Notes: generated by a model from the sequence alone, not told the origin. 64,000 bases of DNA from Leptospira koniambonensis (GCF_004769555.1 NZ_RQFY01000004.1:1426001-1490000); one strand, 5' to 3'. Counted from the first letter of the stretch, positions 39,476 to 49,582 are shown. Made by a program: numbers and translations.

Positions 39476-41560
39476 ATGAATTGTAAAAGTTTTATTCTCT
39501 ATATTTTCTTCGCTGCGTTATTCGCGAGTTCTTCATTATCTGCCGAAGATAAAATTCACGTTAGTAGGGATATTGAACGATTGCCTTTGGGTAAATTAGT
39601 ATATTATCTTGAAGATCCAGATAGGAAATTAACATTCGATGACATTTCCAAGCCAGATGCAATATCAAAATTTATTAAATCTGATAAAGATTCATTAGAT
39701 TTTGGACAATTAAATTATAATTATTGGTTTAGATTAACATTTGAAAATGATACTCCTGAATCCGTTTCTAAACTTGTAGAGATCAATTATAGCAATATAG
39801 ATACAGTACAATTTTATAAACCGAATTCTGACGGCACTTATTCTAAAGAAGAGAGCGGAATGCTTTTCCCTTTTTCCGCTAGAAGTTTTAAAAATAGAAA
39901 CTTCGTTTATCAGATCCAATTAGAGCCCGGACAACAAAAAACTTATTATTTAATGACTTGGACCAGTGGGGGTTTGAATGTTCCCCTCACTCTTTGGGAT
40001 AAAGAAACCTTTTCGCAATACAACGCTGACATGCAACATGGTTTAGGTTTATATTATGGAGTAATGATCGTAATGATCCTCTATAATATTTTCATCTTCT
40101 TCTCCGTAAGGGATGTAAGTTATTTTTATTATGTATGTTATATCCTTGGATTTTTAGGAATACAGTTGGTTCTTACTGGACATGGGTTCCAATATCTATG
40201 GCCAGCATTTCCTTTTTTACAAAGGAATTTTTATGTGATCTTTACTGGCATCTGCATGGCCTCTGTGCTTCTATTTACTAAAAGGTTTTTGAATACAAAG
40301 GAGAATGTTCCGAAGTGGCTGGATAAGTCCATGAAGGTGATGATTGTCGCTCATGGATTCATTCTATTTACGCCATTAGTTTTACCTCCAGAGATTACGG
40401 TAAAATTAGCATTGGTTTTGACTCTTCCGGTTCTGATCTTTATTCCTACGGCGACGGTGATCAGCTTCTTAAAAAAATTTCGTCCTGCACGTTATTTCCT
40501 TTTGGCATTTACAGTTCTTACTGTTTCAGGAACGGTTGTAGTTCTTCGTTTTATAAATGTTTTGGGCTCTACCTTCTTAACTGAATACGGATTGTATTTA
40601 GGATCTACTATGGAGGTAATTCTTCTTTCCATAGCTTTGGCAGATCGTATCAACATTATGAAGAAGGAGAAAGAAGAGGCTCAAGCAAAAACATTAGAAA
40701 TGCAAAAGATTCTCACTGAGTCTTATGCTCGATTCGTTCCAAAAGACTTCTTAGCAAGTTTAGGAAAAGATTCTATTCTAGATGTAAGGCTTGGGGATCA
40801 GATCCAAAAGGAAATGGCTGTTCTATTCAGCGATATTCGTTCCTTTACTACTTTATCCGAGCAAATGACTCCTGCGGAGAATTTTAATTTTATTAATTCT
40901 TACTTAAGTAGGATGAGTCCTATTATCCAAAGGCATAATGGATTCATAGATAAATTTATTGGTGATGCAATCATGGCTCTATTTCAAAGAAACGTGATAG
41001 ATGCAGTATCGGCAGGCGTGGAAATGCAAAGATATTTGAAAGAATATAATGAGCATCGAAATCGCCAAGGTTATATTCCTATCCAAATTGGAGTGGGGAT
41101 CCATTCTGGATCTTTAATGTTGGGAACGATCGGAGCAGAAGAAAGGTTAGAAGGTACAGTAATTTCTGATACAGTCAACCTTGCTTCTAGAATCGAAAGT
41201 CTCACCAAAGTATATGGCTCCAGAATTGCAGTCAGTGAAAGTACGATCGAAGAAGTTAAAAAAGACGGCAAATTCCATTTTAGGTTTCTGGATAGAGTAA
41301 AAGTAAAGGGTAAACAAAGACCTGTTTCCGTTTATGAAGTGTTCGATGGAGATGAGCCTCAGCACCAGGATCTAAAATTAAAGACCAAAGAATCCTATGA
41401 AAAAGGTGTGAAGGCATTCTATTCTAGTTCATTCGAAGAAGCAAAACATCAGTTTGAGAATGTAATCTCAATCTTTCCCGATGATAAAGCTACTCAACTC
41501 TACTTAAAACGTTTGTACCCTGTGACCCACGATCGTAAGTTAGAAGAAGTCGAAGAATAA
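39476..41560 (+). CDS. 7TMR-DISM receptor with adenylate/guanylate cyclase output
   Basis: The 694-aa protein has a signal peptide ('IFFAALFASSSLSA'), an extracellular 7TMR-DISM sensor (residues ~30-180, 'DSLDFGQLNYNYWFRLTF'), a 7TM domain (residues ~190-395, 'IQLVLTGHGFQYLWP'), a short coiled coil and a class III cyclase domain ('AVLFSDIRSFTTLSEQM', 'GFIDKFIGDAIMALF', 'GTVISDTVNLASRIESL'). A C-terminal TPR-like stretch ('AFYSSSFEEAKHQFENVI') follows. It probably turns an outside ligand into cAMP or cGMP. The sensor half is closely related to that of the next gene. Confidence 0.92.
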   Translation: MNCKSFILYIFFAALFASSSLSAEDKIHVSRDIERLPLGKLVYYLEDPDRKLTFDDISKPDAISKFIKSDKDSLDFGQLNYNYWFRLTFENDTPESVSKLVEINYSNIDTVQFYKPNSDGTYSKEESGMLFPFSARSFKNRNFVYQIQLEPGQQKTYYLMTWTSGGLNVPLTLWDKETFSQYNADMQHGLGLYYGVMIVMILYNIFIFFSVRDVSYFYYVCYILGFLGIQLVLTGHGFQYLWPAFPFLQRNFYVIFTGICMASVLLFTKRFLNTKENVPKWLDKSMKVMIVAHGFILFTPLVLPPEITVKLALVLTLPVLIFIPTATVISFLKKFRPARYFLLAFTVLTVSGTVVVLRFINVLGSTFLTEYGLYLGSTMEVILLSIALADRINIMKKEKEEAQAKTLEMQKILTESYARFVPKDFLASLGKDSILDVRLGDQIQKEMAVLFSDIRSFTTLSEQMTPAENFNFINSYLSRMSPIIQRHNGFIDKFIGDAIMALFQRNVIDAVSAGVEMQRYLKEYNEHRNRQGYIPIQIGVGIHSGSLMLGTIGAEERLEGTVISDTVNLASRIESLTKVYGSRIAVSESTIEEVKKDGKFHFRFLDRVKVKGKQRPVSVYEVFDGDEPQHQDLKLKTKESYEKGVKAFYSSSFEEAKHQFENVISIFPDDKATQLYLKRLYPVTHDRKLEEVEE

Positions 41561-41609
41561 CCGGCACCGAACGGCATCTGGCACTGATAAATCATCCGTT
41601 ATTGGGAAC

Positions 41610-43748
41610 GTGAAAAGGCTATTTTATTCTTTCCTAAAGAAGGGAGGAGTAAAATATTCCTACAAACGTAATCCAATGTACCTATTCAGGGCCTTCATTC
41701 TAATTTTATGTTTTTCGACCTCGCCTTTACTTTCGCAGGAGGTCATTCCTTTATCTTCTCAAATAGAACGTAAAAGAATTAGTACTGAGGTCTATTTTTT
41801 AGAAGATTCTAATAAGAGTCTTGGAATAGAAAAGGTCTCTTCAGGAGAATATTCCGGAAAATTCAAAAAGTCGAATATGGACCCTTTGAATTTCGGGCAG
41901 ACTAACTTCGATTATTGGATCAGGATTACCCTTAAAAACCCAGAAAAGACACAGATCCGAAGAATTTTAGAAATAGATTATACGAATATAGATCGAGTAG
42001 ATTTTTTTGCGGAGAATATCTCCGGCAAACAAGAGTTAGTCAACTCAAGCGGGATGGCTTTTCCTTATCCAGTTCGAAAAGTAAATCATAGAAATTTTAT
42101 CTATACCTTAGATTTTCAACCCGAACAAACCCGCACTTTTTATCTCAAGTTGAACACGAGTGGCGGCTTGGTCTTTCCTCTCATCTTATGGAATCCAGAG
42201 ACATTCTATCATCATAACGCAGATATTCATTTAGGTCTTGGATTGTATTACGGGATCATGTGTGTGATGATCCTTTATCATTTATTGATATTCTTATCTA
42301 CTCGAGATATCAGTTATCTGTTTTTTGTGACCAATATTTTCGGATTTTTCGGGATACAATTAGTTCTTACTGGTCATGGATTCCAATATATTTGGTCGGA
42401 ACATCCGGATTTACAAAGGAATTTGTACGTAGTCTTTACTGGAATATGTATGTCTTCCTTGGTTTTGTTTGCCCAAAAGTTTTTGAATACTGAAGAGAAT
42501 ATAAATCGTTATCTGAATTATTCTCTAAATTTCACTTGGGCACTTCATACACTTCTAATATTTACCCCTTTGTTTTTACCTCCTGAGTTTACTGTAAAAG
42601 TAAGTTTGGCTTTAAGTATTCTTGCACCTTCTTTGGTTTTGATCGCTGCATCTATTTGCTTTTTCAAAAATTATAGGCCAGCTAGATACTTTTTATTAGC
42701 ATTCAGCTTCTTGTGCATTTCCGGAATGTTCGTGGTTTTAAAATTTGCGAATCTTGTGGGGGTTTCGAATTGGGCAGACGATGGATTGTATATCGGTTCC
42801 TCTATGTCCGCATTGATATTTTCGTTTGCGTTAGCAGATAAGATCAATATTCTCAAAAAAGAAAAAGAAGATGCACAACGTAAGATTTTCGAAGCTCAAA
42901 AAGAAAATCTGGAAATGCAGAAAACTCTGAATGATTCTTTGGAAACTTTGGTAATCGAAAGAACCAAGACGATTGAAGAACAAAAATTGGATATAGAAGC
43001 CAAGGCAAAATTGATAGAGAAGGACCTAGCTATCGCTGGGAAAATACAATTTTCTCTTCTCCCTTCTGTTTTACCAAAAACGCATAATGTAAGGATCGCT
43101 TATCGATGTATCCCAATGTTACATGTGGGCGGGGACTTCGTAGATCTGATCTCTGATAGAACAGGTAGAGCTCTTGGGATTTTTATCTGCGACGTAACTG
43201 GACATGGAACAGGTGCAGCGATGGTTGCCGCAATGGTAAAAATGGCTCTTGCAGATTGGTCCGACTATCTAAGTGATCCAGGATACATGCTTGCAAAAAT
43301 GAGAGCGCAGCTAATGGGAAAACTGAACGGAAATTTTGTGACTGCTACCATGATCACATTCTATCCAGAATCGGGAAGAATACTGATCGCAAACGCAGGG
43401 CATCCAGAAGCTATATTGATCCGCAAAGCGAATGGAAAACATGAGACTTATCGTCCTTCTGGAATTGCGATCAATGAATTCTTATCTACTCCGAATTACC
43501 AAACCTTAAAGACTGAATTGAGCAAAGGGGATAAGCTTATCCTTTATACCGATGGTCTGCCAGAGGCCAGATCTAAAGAAGGGGACTTTTACGGAGATGA
43601 TCGATTTTTAGATCTTCTTAAAAACTTTTCCGAACTAGAACCTGAACTTTTCTGTAATTCAGTGATTGGAAAGATCCAACATTTCACTGATGAAGAGCAA
43701 AGTTCTCATGATGACATGGCAATGGTCGTTTTGGAATATCTAGGATAA
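41610..43748 (+). CDS. 7TMR-DISM receptor with SpoIIE/PP2C phosphatase output
   Basis: The 712-aa protein has the same layout as its neighbour up to the end of the 7TM part: signal peptide, DISM sensor ('DPLNFGQTNFDYWIRITL'), 7TM domain ('IQLVLTGHGFQYIWS') and coiled coil. It ends in a PP2C-like SpoIIE domain: 'GGDFVDLISDRTGRALGIFICDVTGHG', 'LILYTDGLPEAR' and 'SSHDDMAMVVL'. Such domains dephosphorylate anti-sigma-factor antagonists. The start is GTG 41610, or ATG 41676 just before the signal peptide; both are open. It follows the cyclase receptor by 49 bp. Confidence 0.92.
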   Translation: MKRLFYSFLKKGGVKYSYKRNPMYLFRAFILILCFSTSPLLSQEVIPLSSQIERKRISTEVYFLEDSNKSLGIEKVSSGEYSGKFKKSNMDPLNFGQTNFDYWIRITLKNPEKTQIRRILEIDYTNIDRVDFFAENISGKQELVNSSGMAFPYPVRKVNHRNFIYTLDFQPEQTRTFYLKLNTSGGLVFPLILWNPETFYHHNADIHLGLGLYYGIMCVMILYHLLIFLSTRDISYLFFVTNIFGFFGIQLVLTGHGFQYIWSEHPDLQRNLYVVFTGICMSSLVLFAQKFLNTEENINRYLNYSLNFTWALHTLLIFTPLFLPPEFTVKVSLALSILAPSLVLIAASICFFKNYRPARYFLLAFSFLCISGMFVVLKFANLVGVSNWADDGLYIGSSMSALIFSFALADKINILKKEKEDAQRKIFEAQKENLEMQKTLNDSLETLVIERTKTIEEQKLDIEAKAKLIEKDLAIAGKIQFSLLPSVLPKTHNVRIAYRCIPMLHVGGDFVDLISDRTGRALGIFICDVTGHGTGAAMVAAMVKMALADWSDYLSDPGYMLAKMRAQLMGKLNGNFVTATMITFYPESGRILIANAGHPEAILIRKANGKHETYRPSGIAINEFLSTPNYQTLKTELSKGDKLILYTDGLPEARSKEGDFYGDDRFLDLLKNFSELEPELFCNSVIGKIQHFTDEEQSSHDDMAMVVLEYLG

Positions 43749-43849
43749 TTCTTCTTTAATTTTTCAAGCAGAAGGCTGTAGAAACGCCTTTGTACAATCT
43801 GAAAAAATCGTAACAGCAATTCTTCCCTTTATAATAATGTCGAAATTAC

Positions 43850-43877
43850 TTGACCGACTCTTAAATTCTGCTAAAAA
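43850..43877 (+). promoter_or_regulatory. Putative promoter of the DUF1761 gene
   Basis: TTGACC at 43850-43855 and TAAAAA at 43872-43877 are spaced by 16 bp, 24 bp before the ATG at 43902. Confidence 0.4.
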
Positions 43878-43901
43878 GCACGGGCTGAAATAGGAGATTT
43901 T

Positions 43902-44342
43902 ATGTTACCGGTAATACCGATAAGTTATTTAGCAATTTTGGTTGGAGTTCTTGCAAACGTAGTGATTGGATTTCTTTGGTTCGGTCCAATCTTCGGTAAA
44001 GTTTGGGCAAAAGAAATGGGTTATGAAAATATGGAACCCGATACCAAGGCTATGATAAAATCAATGGTCATCATGATCATCGGTTCTTTTTTAACAGCTT
44101 TTGTTTTAACTCATTGCTTATTTGTATGGAAACCTTCTTCTTGGAATCTTCCTGGAGATGGCCCTGCTTGGAAGTATGGAGCTTATGCCGCATTTTATAC
44201 TTGGCTTGGTTTTTATATACCAATGCTTTTAGGTTCTGTGGCCTGGGAATCAAAATCATGGAAATTGTTTTTTATCAATGCCGGATATAATTTGGTTTCT
44301 TTAGCAGCGATTGGCCAGATCCTCGCTGTTTGGCCAGCTTAA
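43902..44342 (+). CDS. DUF1761 membrane protein
   Basis: The 146-aa protein has four membrane spans and the DUF1761 pattern: 'GVLANVVIGFLWFGPIFGKVWAKEMGY' near the N-terminus and 'FYIPMLLGSVAWESKSWKLFFINAGYNL' near the C-terminus. Function in this family is unknown. A TAGGAG lies six bases before the ATG. It is flanked by its own promoter-like element and a hairpin, so it is probably a single-gene transcript. Confidence 0.85.
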   Translation: MLPVIPISYLAILVGVLANVVIGFLWFGPIFGKVWAKEMGYENMEPDTKAMIKSMVIMIIGSFLTAFVLTHCLFVWKPSSWNLPGDGPAWKYGAYAAFYTWLGFYIPMLLGSVAWESKSWKLFFINAGYNLVSLAAIGQILAVWPA

Positions 44343-44371
44343 TATAACGATCCACATTTTTAATATTTAAA

Positions 44372-44398
44372 AAAGAGATTCCAAATCGGGATCTCTTT
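44372..44398 (+). terminator. Hairpin terminator after the DUF1761 gene
   Basis: AAAGAGATTCC pairs with GGGATCTCTTT (one G-T wobble) around a 5-base loop. The 3' TTT lies within the stem, so the U-tract is short. Confidence 0.5.
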
Positions 44399-44453
44399 GA
44401 ATATCCTAAGCTAAAATCAGAAATTTCTTTCCGAAGGATATCCGGAAGTTCTC

Positions 44454-46508
44454 TTGAAAAGTAAGCATAACGTACTAATTTTTATTCCACCTTTAATCGG
44501 AGCTTTGGTTCTGCTCGGATGGTTATTGGATATTGAGATCTTAAAACGGCCTAGAGCTTCGATGGTCGCAATGAATCCGATGTCTGCAGTTTCTTTCGTT
44601 TTTATCGGGATTGCACTTTATTTAAATTTAAATCGTTCTGATTCAAATACGTACCGAAGTATTGTTCGTTTAATTGGGTTATTCGTTCTTTTAGTGGGTC
44701 TTACTAAATTATATTCCCTCATTAGTGGATTCGATCTTGGAATGGATAAAATCCTTTTTTCGGATAAGATCGCAAAAGATATTATAAAAGGTATTCCGAA
44801 CAGAATGGCTCCAAATACTGCATTTGATTTTGTAATACTTGGCTCTGCTGTTTTTTTAAGTTCTTATCGAAAGGAAATTTTAAGTTCTATTTCTAATTAT
44901 CTATGTATTTTGGTACTTTTGATCGGACTTTTTTCGATCATTGGATATGTGTATCAAGTCCAGGAGTTTTACGGAATTCTTTCCTATATTCCTATGGCAA
45001 TCCACACAGCTATTAGTTTTATTTTCTGTTCTTTTGCTCTCCTTTTGATCAACGGACATTCAGGATTTATGAAAGTGTTTATGAGCAAAAGTTCAGGAGG
45101 GATCTTAGCTCGGGTTTTAATTCCATTCTTAATTATTGTTCCCGTTTTATTTGGGTATCTCCGTATCTATTTAAACAGATTAAATCCAGTTAGTTTAGAG
45201 CTTGGAGTCGGATTCTTAATGACAGGGATCATACTCACCTTTTTTGTTCTGGTTTGGTTCGTAGCTACCCAATTAGAAAAATCTGATATAGCAAGAACAG
45301 ATGCTGAAAAGAAACTTTCAGAGTTGAACCATGAATTAGAAAAATTGGTCAGCTCAAAAACCATGGATCTATTTAAGAGTGAGAATAGATTTAGGACTAT
45401 TCTGGAACAATTTCCTTATCCTGTATTGACCTACGATCCCCAAGGGATTTGTACGGGAGCTAATTTCGCCTGGGAAGAGATGTGGAATACCAGACGGGAT
45501 GTATTAGTCGATTATAATATATTAAAAGACCCTCAAATAAAAGAAGCCGGATTCTTCCCATTTGTGGAGAAGGCGTTCAGCGGAGAAGCAGCAATGTCTG
45601 AGCCTTTTCCTTACGATCCTAAGTTGATCGGAAGTTCGGGAAGAGATCGTTGGCTGCAGATGGTACTTTATCCTGTTAAAAATACTGCTGGGAATATTTT
45701 AGAAGTGATCGTTGTACACCAAGATATCACAGCAAGTAAGGAAGCTGAGAATGAGATCCGCTTATTGAATAATGACTTAGAAGAAAGAGTAAAGGTTCGT
45801 ACGGAACAATTGGTTTTTGCGAACAAGGAATTGGAATCTTTCTCTTATTCTATCTCTCATGACTTAAGAGCGCCCATCAGAGGGATCAGTGGTTTCACTC
45901 AGATCTTGATGGAAGATTATGGTGTGAATTTTGACGCAGAAGGAAAAAGGATCATAGGAAAAATTATAGAGAACGCAAAGCAGATGGGACAGTTGGTGGA
46001 TGATCTTTTGGAGTTTTCCAGGTTAGGAAGAACTGAACTTGCCGAAAGAGAAATTTCAATGAAAGAATTGGCTAATACAGTATATAAAGAATTGATAAAC
46101 CTGGAGTCTGGCAGAGAGGTCGTTTTTGAAATACAGGATATTCCGAACGTAAGAGCAGACCAGCCTGCGGTGCGACAACTCTGGGTGAATTTGATCTCTA
46201 ATGCTATCAAATACACTAAAAAAGCAAAATCACCTAACATTCAAATTGGTTCAATGGGATCCGAAGAAGGGACCGTTTTCTATATCAAAGATAACGGTGC
46301 TGGCTTTAATATGCAGTACTATAATAAACTATTTGGTGTATTCCAAAGATTACATTCCAATTCTGAATTTGAAGGTACAGGAGTAGGTCTTGCAATTGTG
46401 AAAAGGATCGCCTCCCGCCACGGAGGAAAAGTTTGGGCCGAATCCAAAGAAGGAGAAGGTGCGACCTTCTTCTTTACTTTGCCTGGGCAAGATCCAAAAT
46501 TAAAGTGA
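44454..46508 (+). CDS. PAS-domain membrane sensor histidine kinase
   Basis: The 684-aa protein has about eight membrane spans (residues 1-280), a short coiled coil, a PAS domain (residues ~300-435, 'FRTILEQFPYPVLTYDPQG'), a HisKA domain ('ELESFSYSISHDLRAPIRGI' with the phospho-acceptor His) and HATPase_c ('NLISNAIKYTKK', 'DNGAGF', 'GTGVGLAIVKRI'). It starts at TTG behind CCGGAAG. No response regulator is adjacent, so it is an orphan kinase. Its 3' end overlaps the convergent di-heme gene by nine bases. Confidence 0.93.
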   Translation: MKSKHNVLIFIPPLIGALVLLGWLLDIEILKRPRASMVAMNPMSAVSFVFIGIALYLNLNRSDSNTYRSIVRLIGLFVLLVGLTKLYSLISGFDLGMDKILFSDKIAKDIIKGIPNRMAPNTAFDFVILGSAVFLSSYRKEILSSISNYLCILVLLIGLFSIIGYVYQVQEFYGILSYIPMAIHTAISFIFCSFALLLINGHSGFMKVFMSKSSGGILARVLIPFLIIVPVLFGYLRIYLNRLNPVSLELGVGFLMTGIILTFFVLVWFVATQLEKSDIARTDAEKKLSELNHELEKLVSSKTMDLFKSENRFRTILEQFPYPVLTYDPQGICTGANFAWEEMWNTRRDVLVDYNILKDPQIKEAGFFPFVEKAFSGEAAMSEPFPYDPKLIGSSGRDRWLQMVLYPVKNTAGNILEVIVVHQDITASKEAENEIRLLNNDLEERVKVRTEQLVFANKELESFSYSISHDLRAPIRGISGFTQILMEDYGVNFDAEGKRIIGKIIENAKQMGQLVDDLLEFSRLGRTELAEREISMKELANTVYKELINLESGREVVFEIQDIPNVRADQPAVRQLWVNLISNAIKYTKKAKSPNIQIGSMGSEEGTVFYIKDNGAGFNMQYYNKLFGVFQRLHSNSEFEGTGVGLAIVKRIASRHGGKVWAESKEGEGATFFFTLPGQDPKLK

Positions 46509-47963
46509 TTCCAGAAATTTAACTAGTTGGTCTCTTTGGGAAGAAGAAAGTTTTAATACATATTGTTTACTTCTTTCTGCTTCTCCTCCATGCCATAGGA
46601 CTGCTTCTATAAAACTTTCTGCTCTTCCATCATGCAGTAATTGTAATGTTCCATTTACCTTAGAAACTAAACCGATTCCCCAAAGAGGAGCAGTTCTCCA
46701 TTCTCTTCCGGAGGCCAAATGATCAGTTCTTCCGTCCGTAAGGCCTTCTCCCATATCATGTAATAAAAGATCGGTATAAGGCCGGATTGTTTGTCCTGAT
46801 ATTTCAGGAGCACCAGGAATATTGCCAGTTACTAATTTAGAAATATGGCAAGAATTACATCCTGCCTGGAAAAAGATACGTTTACCAGCAATTGTTTCGG
46901 AAGAAGAAGGAGATCTTCTCGCAGGAACGGCGATTAGCCTCATATATTTTACCATCATATCTATTTTAGTGGGATTCAGCTCAGGTAAGGTTCCATGCGG
47001 AGAAGAATCACATGCGGTTTGAGCAGAAGTGCAGTTCTTAAAAGGAAATAAAGGACTGGTCACCCCAATATCTTCTAAAAATGCGCGTGAGCCTTGTTGT
47101 TTCAAATTTGGTTCATTTGCTTTCCAACCAAATCTTCCTATCTTGTTTGTTCCAGTTTCAATATCCAGGATTAAATTGATCCTTCCAGAAATCCCATCTG
47201 AATTGGAATCATATTCATCTTGTAGAGAAAGTAATGTTTCATCTTGGATTGCTTCTAATAACCCCATTCCGATCACCTTAGAAGTATTTCTGAGAGAATA
47301 TATTTCTCCGTCAGATGCCAAAGGCCCGTAGTTCAGATTGGAAAATTCTACTTTAGGCTTTCTTAATGTGTAAGAAGTGCCATCTCTGAAAACTCCATCT
47401 ATTTGAGAATAAGAAACAGATGCCTTACCTTCTGCCGGAACACCGTTTAAAGAGAATGGCTGTAATTGACCTCCGTAATTTTCATCGTTACTTAGTCTGA
47501 CCAACGCAGTTAGCATAGTTTCTGTAGGTCCAGAAGGGACTTTTCCTATTCCATTTCCTATATGACAGGCCAGGCAAGAGTTTGCATTGAATAGAGGCCC
47601 AAGTCCTCTTCTATCTATTTGGCCAGAACTTGAATTTTCCCAAGGAACTTCAAAGACGGATTGTCCTACTGTAAAATCTGAAATTTTATCCAAAGGAAGA
47701 CCAGGAGGAAATTGTAAATATGCCCTGGAAGTAAAATCATAAGAGGTCATATCCTTACCTCCTGACAATTCTTCTCCTTCTTCGTATTCCCAGGATCCTA
47801 TTTGATCTCCAGAAACAGAGACCAATGGATAGATCTCTGATAATCCGCAAGACAAATCTTGAGAGCTGCAATTCCCATTTCCAAAAATTTGTTTTCCAAG
47901 TTCGGAACATCCTATTAGAAAAACAGAAAGTACTATTAGGTATTTTTTTATAGGAAGTGTCAC
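46500..47963 (-). CDS. Di-heme c-type cytochrome lipoprotein (DHOR family)
   Basis: The 487-aa protein has a lipobox ('FLIGC') and two c-type heme sites, 'NSCLACHIGNGIG' near residue 140 and 'GCNSCHISKL' near residue 380. The layout, with 'LRKPKVEFSNLNYGPL' and 'MGEGLTDGRTDHLASGREWRTAPLWGIG', matches the di-heme oxidoreductase (DUF1111/DHOR) family, related to but distinct from MauG/CcpA peroxidases. It starts at GTG 47963. It lies five bases after the RCC1-repeat lipoprotein and is probably transcribed with it. Confidence 0.88.
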   Translation of the reverse strand: MTLPIKKYLIVLSVFLIGCSELGKQIFGNGNCSSQDLSCGLSEIYPLVSVSGDQIGSWEYEEGEELSGGKDMTSYDFTSRAYLQFPPGLPLDKISDFTVGQSVFEVPWENSSSGQIDRRGLGPLFNANSCLACHIGNGIGKVPSGPTETMLTALVRLSNDENYGGQLQPFSLNGVPAEGKASVSYSQIDGVFRDGTSYTLRKPKVEFSNLNYGPLASDGEIYSLRNTSKVIGMGLLEAIQDETLLSLQDEYDSNSDGISGRINLILDIETGTNKIGRFGWKANEPNLKQQGSRAFLEDIGVTSPLFPFKNCTSAQTACDSSPHGTLPELNPTKIDMMVKYMRLIAVPARRSPSSSETIAGKRIFFQAGCNSCHISKLVTGNIPGAPEISGQTIRPYTDLLLHDMGEGLTDGRTDHLASGREWRTAPLWGIGLVSKVNGTLQLLHDGRAESFIEAVLWHGGEAERSKQYVLKLSSSQRDQLVKFLESL

Positions 47964-47968
47964 TATTC

Positions 47969-49459
47969 TTATGGAAATGTTAAAGCAACTGGGGTTTTAG
48001 CAGCCCAGGCATCCTGCAAGTCAGGTCTTCCTAGAGATCCTCTAAAATTCCAACCCCAACCATATACGGAATTATCCGGTAGTAACACGAAACCGTGGAG
48101 AGCTCCTATTCCTAAGCTGGATCCTTTTGAAATTCCAACCACGCTTAAGTTTGGCTCAGTAACTTTAGTAGCTGCATCTGGGTTTCCCAAATTACCTTGT
48201 CCATTTTCTCCCCAACCTTGGATACTTCCGTCGGCAAGAAGGGCAAAACTTTGTGTACCGCCTGCGAATACTCGGATCGCATTTATTATATTACTTACTT
48301 GTAATGGAGAATTTTTAGGACTATCTTGGTTTCCAATTCCTAACTGACCGCTCGCATTTAAGCCCCAAGCAAAAACTGTTCCGTCACTTTTTAATGCTAG
48401 AATATGATCTCTTCCATTCGCGATATGTTTTATACCTGTAAGTCCAGGGACCTTTGCCGGGGTTGAAAAAATTGCAGTAGAGGTTGAAGTGCTTCCATTT
48501 CCTAAATTTCCATACTGATTTCTTCCCCAAACGTAAACATCACCGTTTGAATCTAAGGCCGCAGAATGTTGTGAACCCGCAATTACTTGGATGATATTTG
48601 TAAGCCCAACTACTGCTACAGGGTTGGAAGAAACTGTTGTAGTTGTAATGGCTGGATCTGCATTTCCTAATTGACCCACATTATTCTGCCCGAATGCAAC
48701 TACTGTTCCATCAGACTTTAAAATGACTGCATGATTGAAACCGAATGCTCCCATAACTGCGTCGGTGATCCCTGGAACTTCTGTAGGAGGAGTTTGTGCA
48801 GCGGGATTTCCTGCAGTTCCAACTGCGGGTTCAGTTGTGTTTCCTAGTCCTAATTGCCCTTGTGCGTTTGCTCCCCAGGTATAAACTTTTCCGTCATCTT
48901 TGATCGCTAATGAATTGTTTTGGTTAAATGAAATACTTACGATCCCGGAGATAGAAGTAAGTTTTACTATATTAGGATTGCTTGTATCTCCTTCTGAAAA
49001 TCCTGTCCCGAGTTGGCCTTTGTTATTTCTACCGCAGGAATAGATAAAACCATCTATTATAAATCCTGAATGTGATCCTCCCGCTGTTAGTTTGTTCCCG
49101 AAATAGAAGGAGACAGATTTTTCTAGTACGTTACCTTCTTCATTTGTTAAAACTACTTTGAGTGTGTTTTGGCCTCTTTTTGGTTTGAGGCTTGGCACTT
49201 GAAATTCGGCGGTTTCTCCTTCTAATTCTGTTTGTTTAGTTTCGTTTAGGAAAACTTCGTAGGTTCCGGAACTTGCACCTGAGACGCCTAAGTCGAATTG
49301 GTAAACGGATAAAACCTCTCCTTCGGTGGGGGAGGAGATCTCAAAATTGGAACTTGCGCTCGTGGAGTTAGTTCCGCCTAAAAGCCCCATTGGGGTTTTG
49401 GAAGAAGAATTGGAACAGGTCCATAGGAATAGAAGAACTAGGGGTAATAGGCGTTTCAT
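47969..49459 (-). CDS. RCC1-repeat (beta-propeller) lipoprotein
   Basis: The 496-aa protein has a lipobox ('LLFLWTC'), an Ig-like region (residues ~40-125, 'ISSPTEGEVLSVYQFDLGVSG') and about seven RCC1 repeats such as 'VYTWGANAQGQLGLGN', 'VYVWGRNQYGNLGNGS', 'VFAWGLNASGQLGIGN' and 'VYGWGWNFRGSLG'. These fold into a seven-bladed propeller used for protein binding. It is exported and lipidated, and lies just upstream of the di-heme lipoprotein, so the two may form one envelope complex. That pairing is inference. Confidence 0.9.
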   Translation of the reverse strand: MKRLLPLVLLFLWTCSNSSSKTPMGLLGGTNSTSASSNFEISSPTEGEVLSVYQFDLGVSGASSGTYEVFLNETKQTELEGETAEFQVPSLKPKRGQNTLKVVLTNEEGNVLEKSVSFYFGNKLTAGGSHSGFIIDGFIYSCGRNNKGQLGTGFSEGDTSNPNIVKLTSISGIVSISFNQNNSLAIKDDGKVYTWGANAQGQLGLGNTTEPAVGTAGNPAAQTPPTEVPGITDAVMGAFGFNHAVILKSDGTVVAFGQNNVGQLGNADPAITTTTVSSNPVAVVGLTNIIQVIAGSQHSAALDSNGDVYVWGRNQYGNLGNGSTSTSTAIFSTPAKVPGLTGIKHIANGRDHILALKSDGTVFAWGLNASGQLGIGNQDSPKNSPLQVSNIINAIRVFAGGTQSFALLADGSIQGWGENGQGNLGNPDAATKVTEPNLSVVGISKGSSLGIGALHGFVLLPDNSVYGWGWNFRGSLGRPDLQDAWAAKTPVALTFP

Positions 49460-49582
49460 GGCATTCTCTCTAGATAATGAATCTAAGTCTCAATATCAAA
49501 ATAACCAAAATCGAAAGAATCCACTTTTGGTCAATCGATTAAAAACTGGAATTTTTGAATAGAAAGGGGGGAAGATCGAAGA

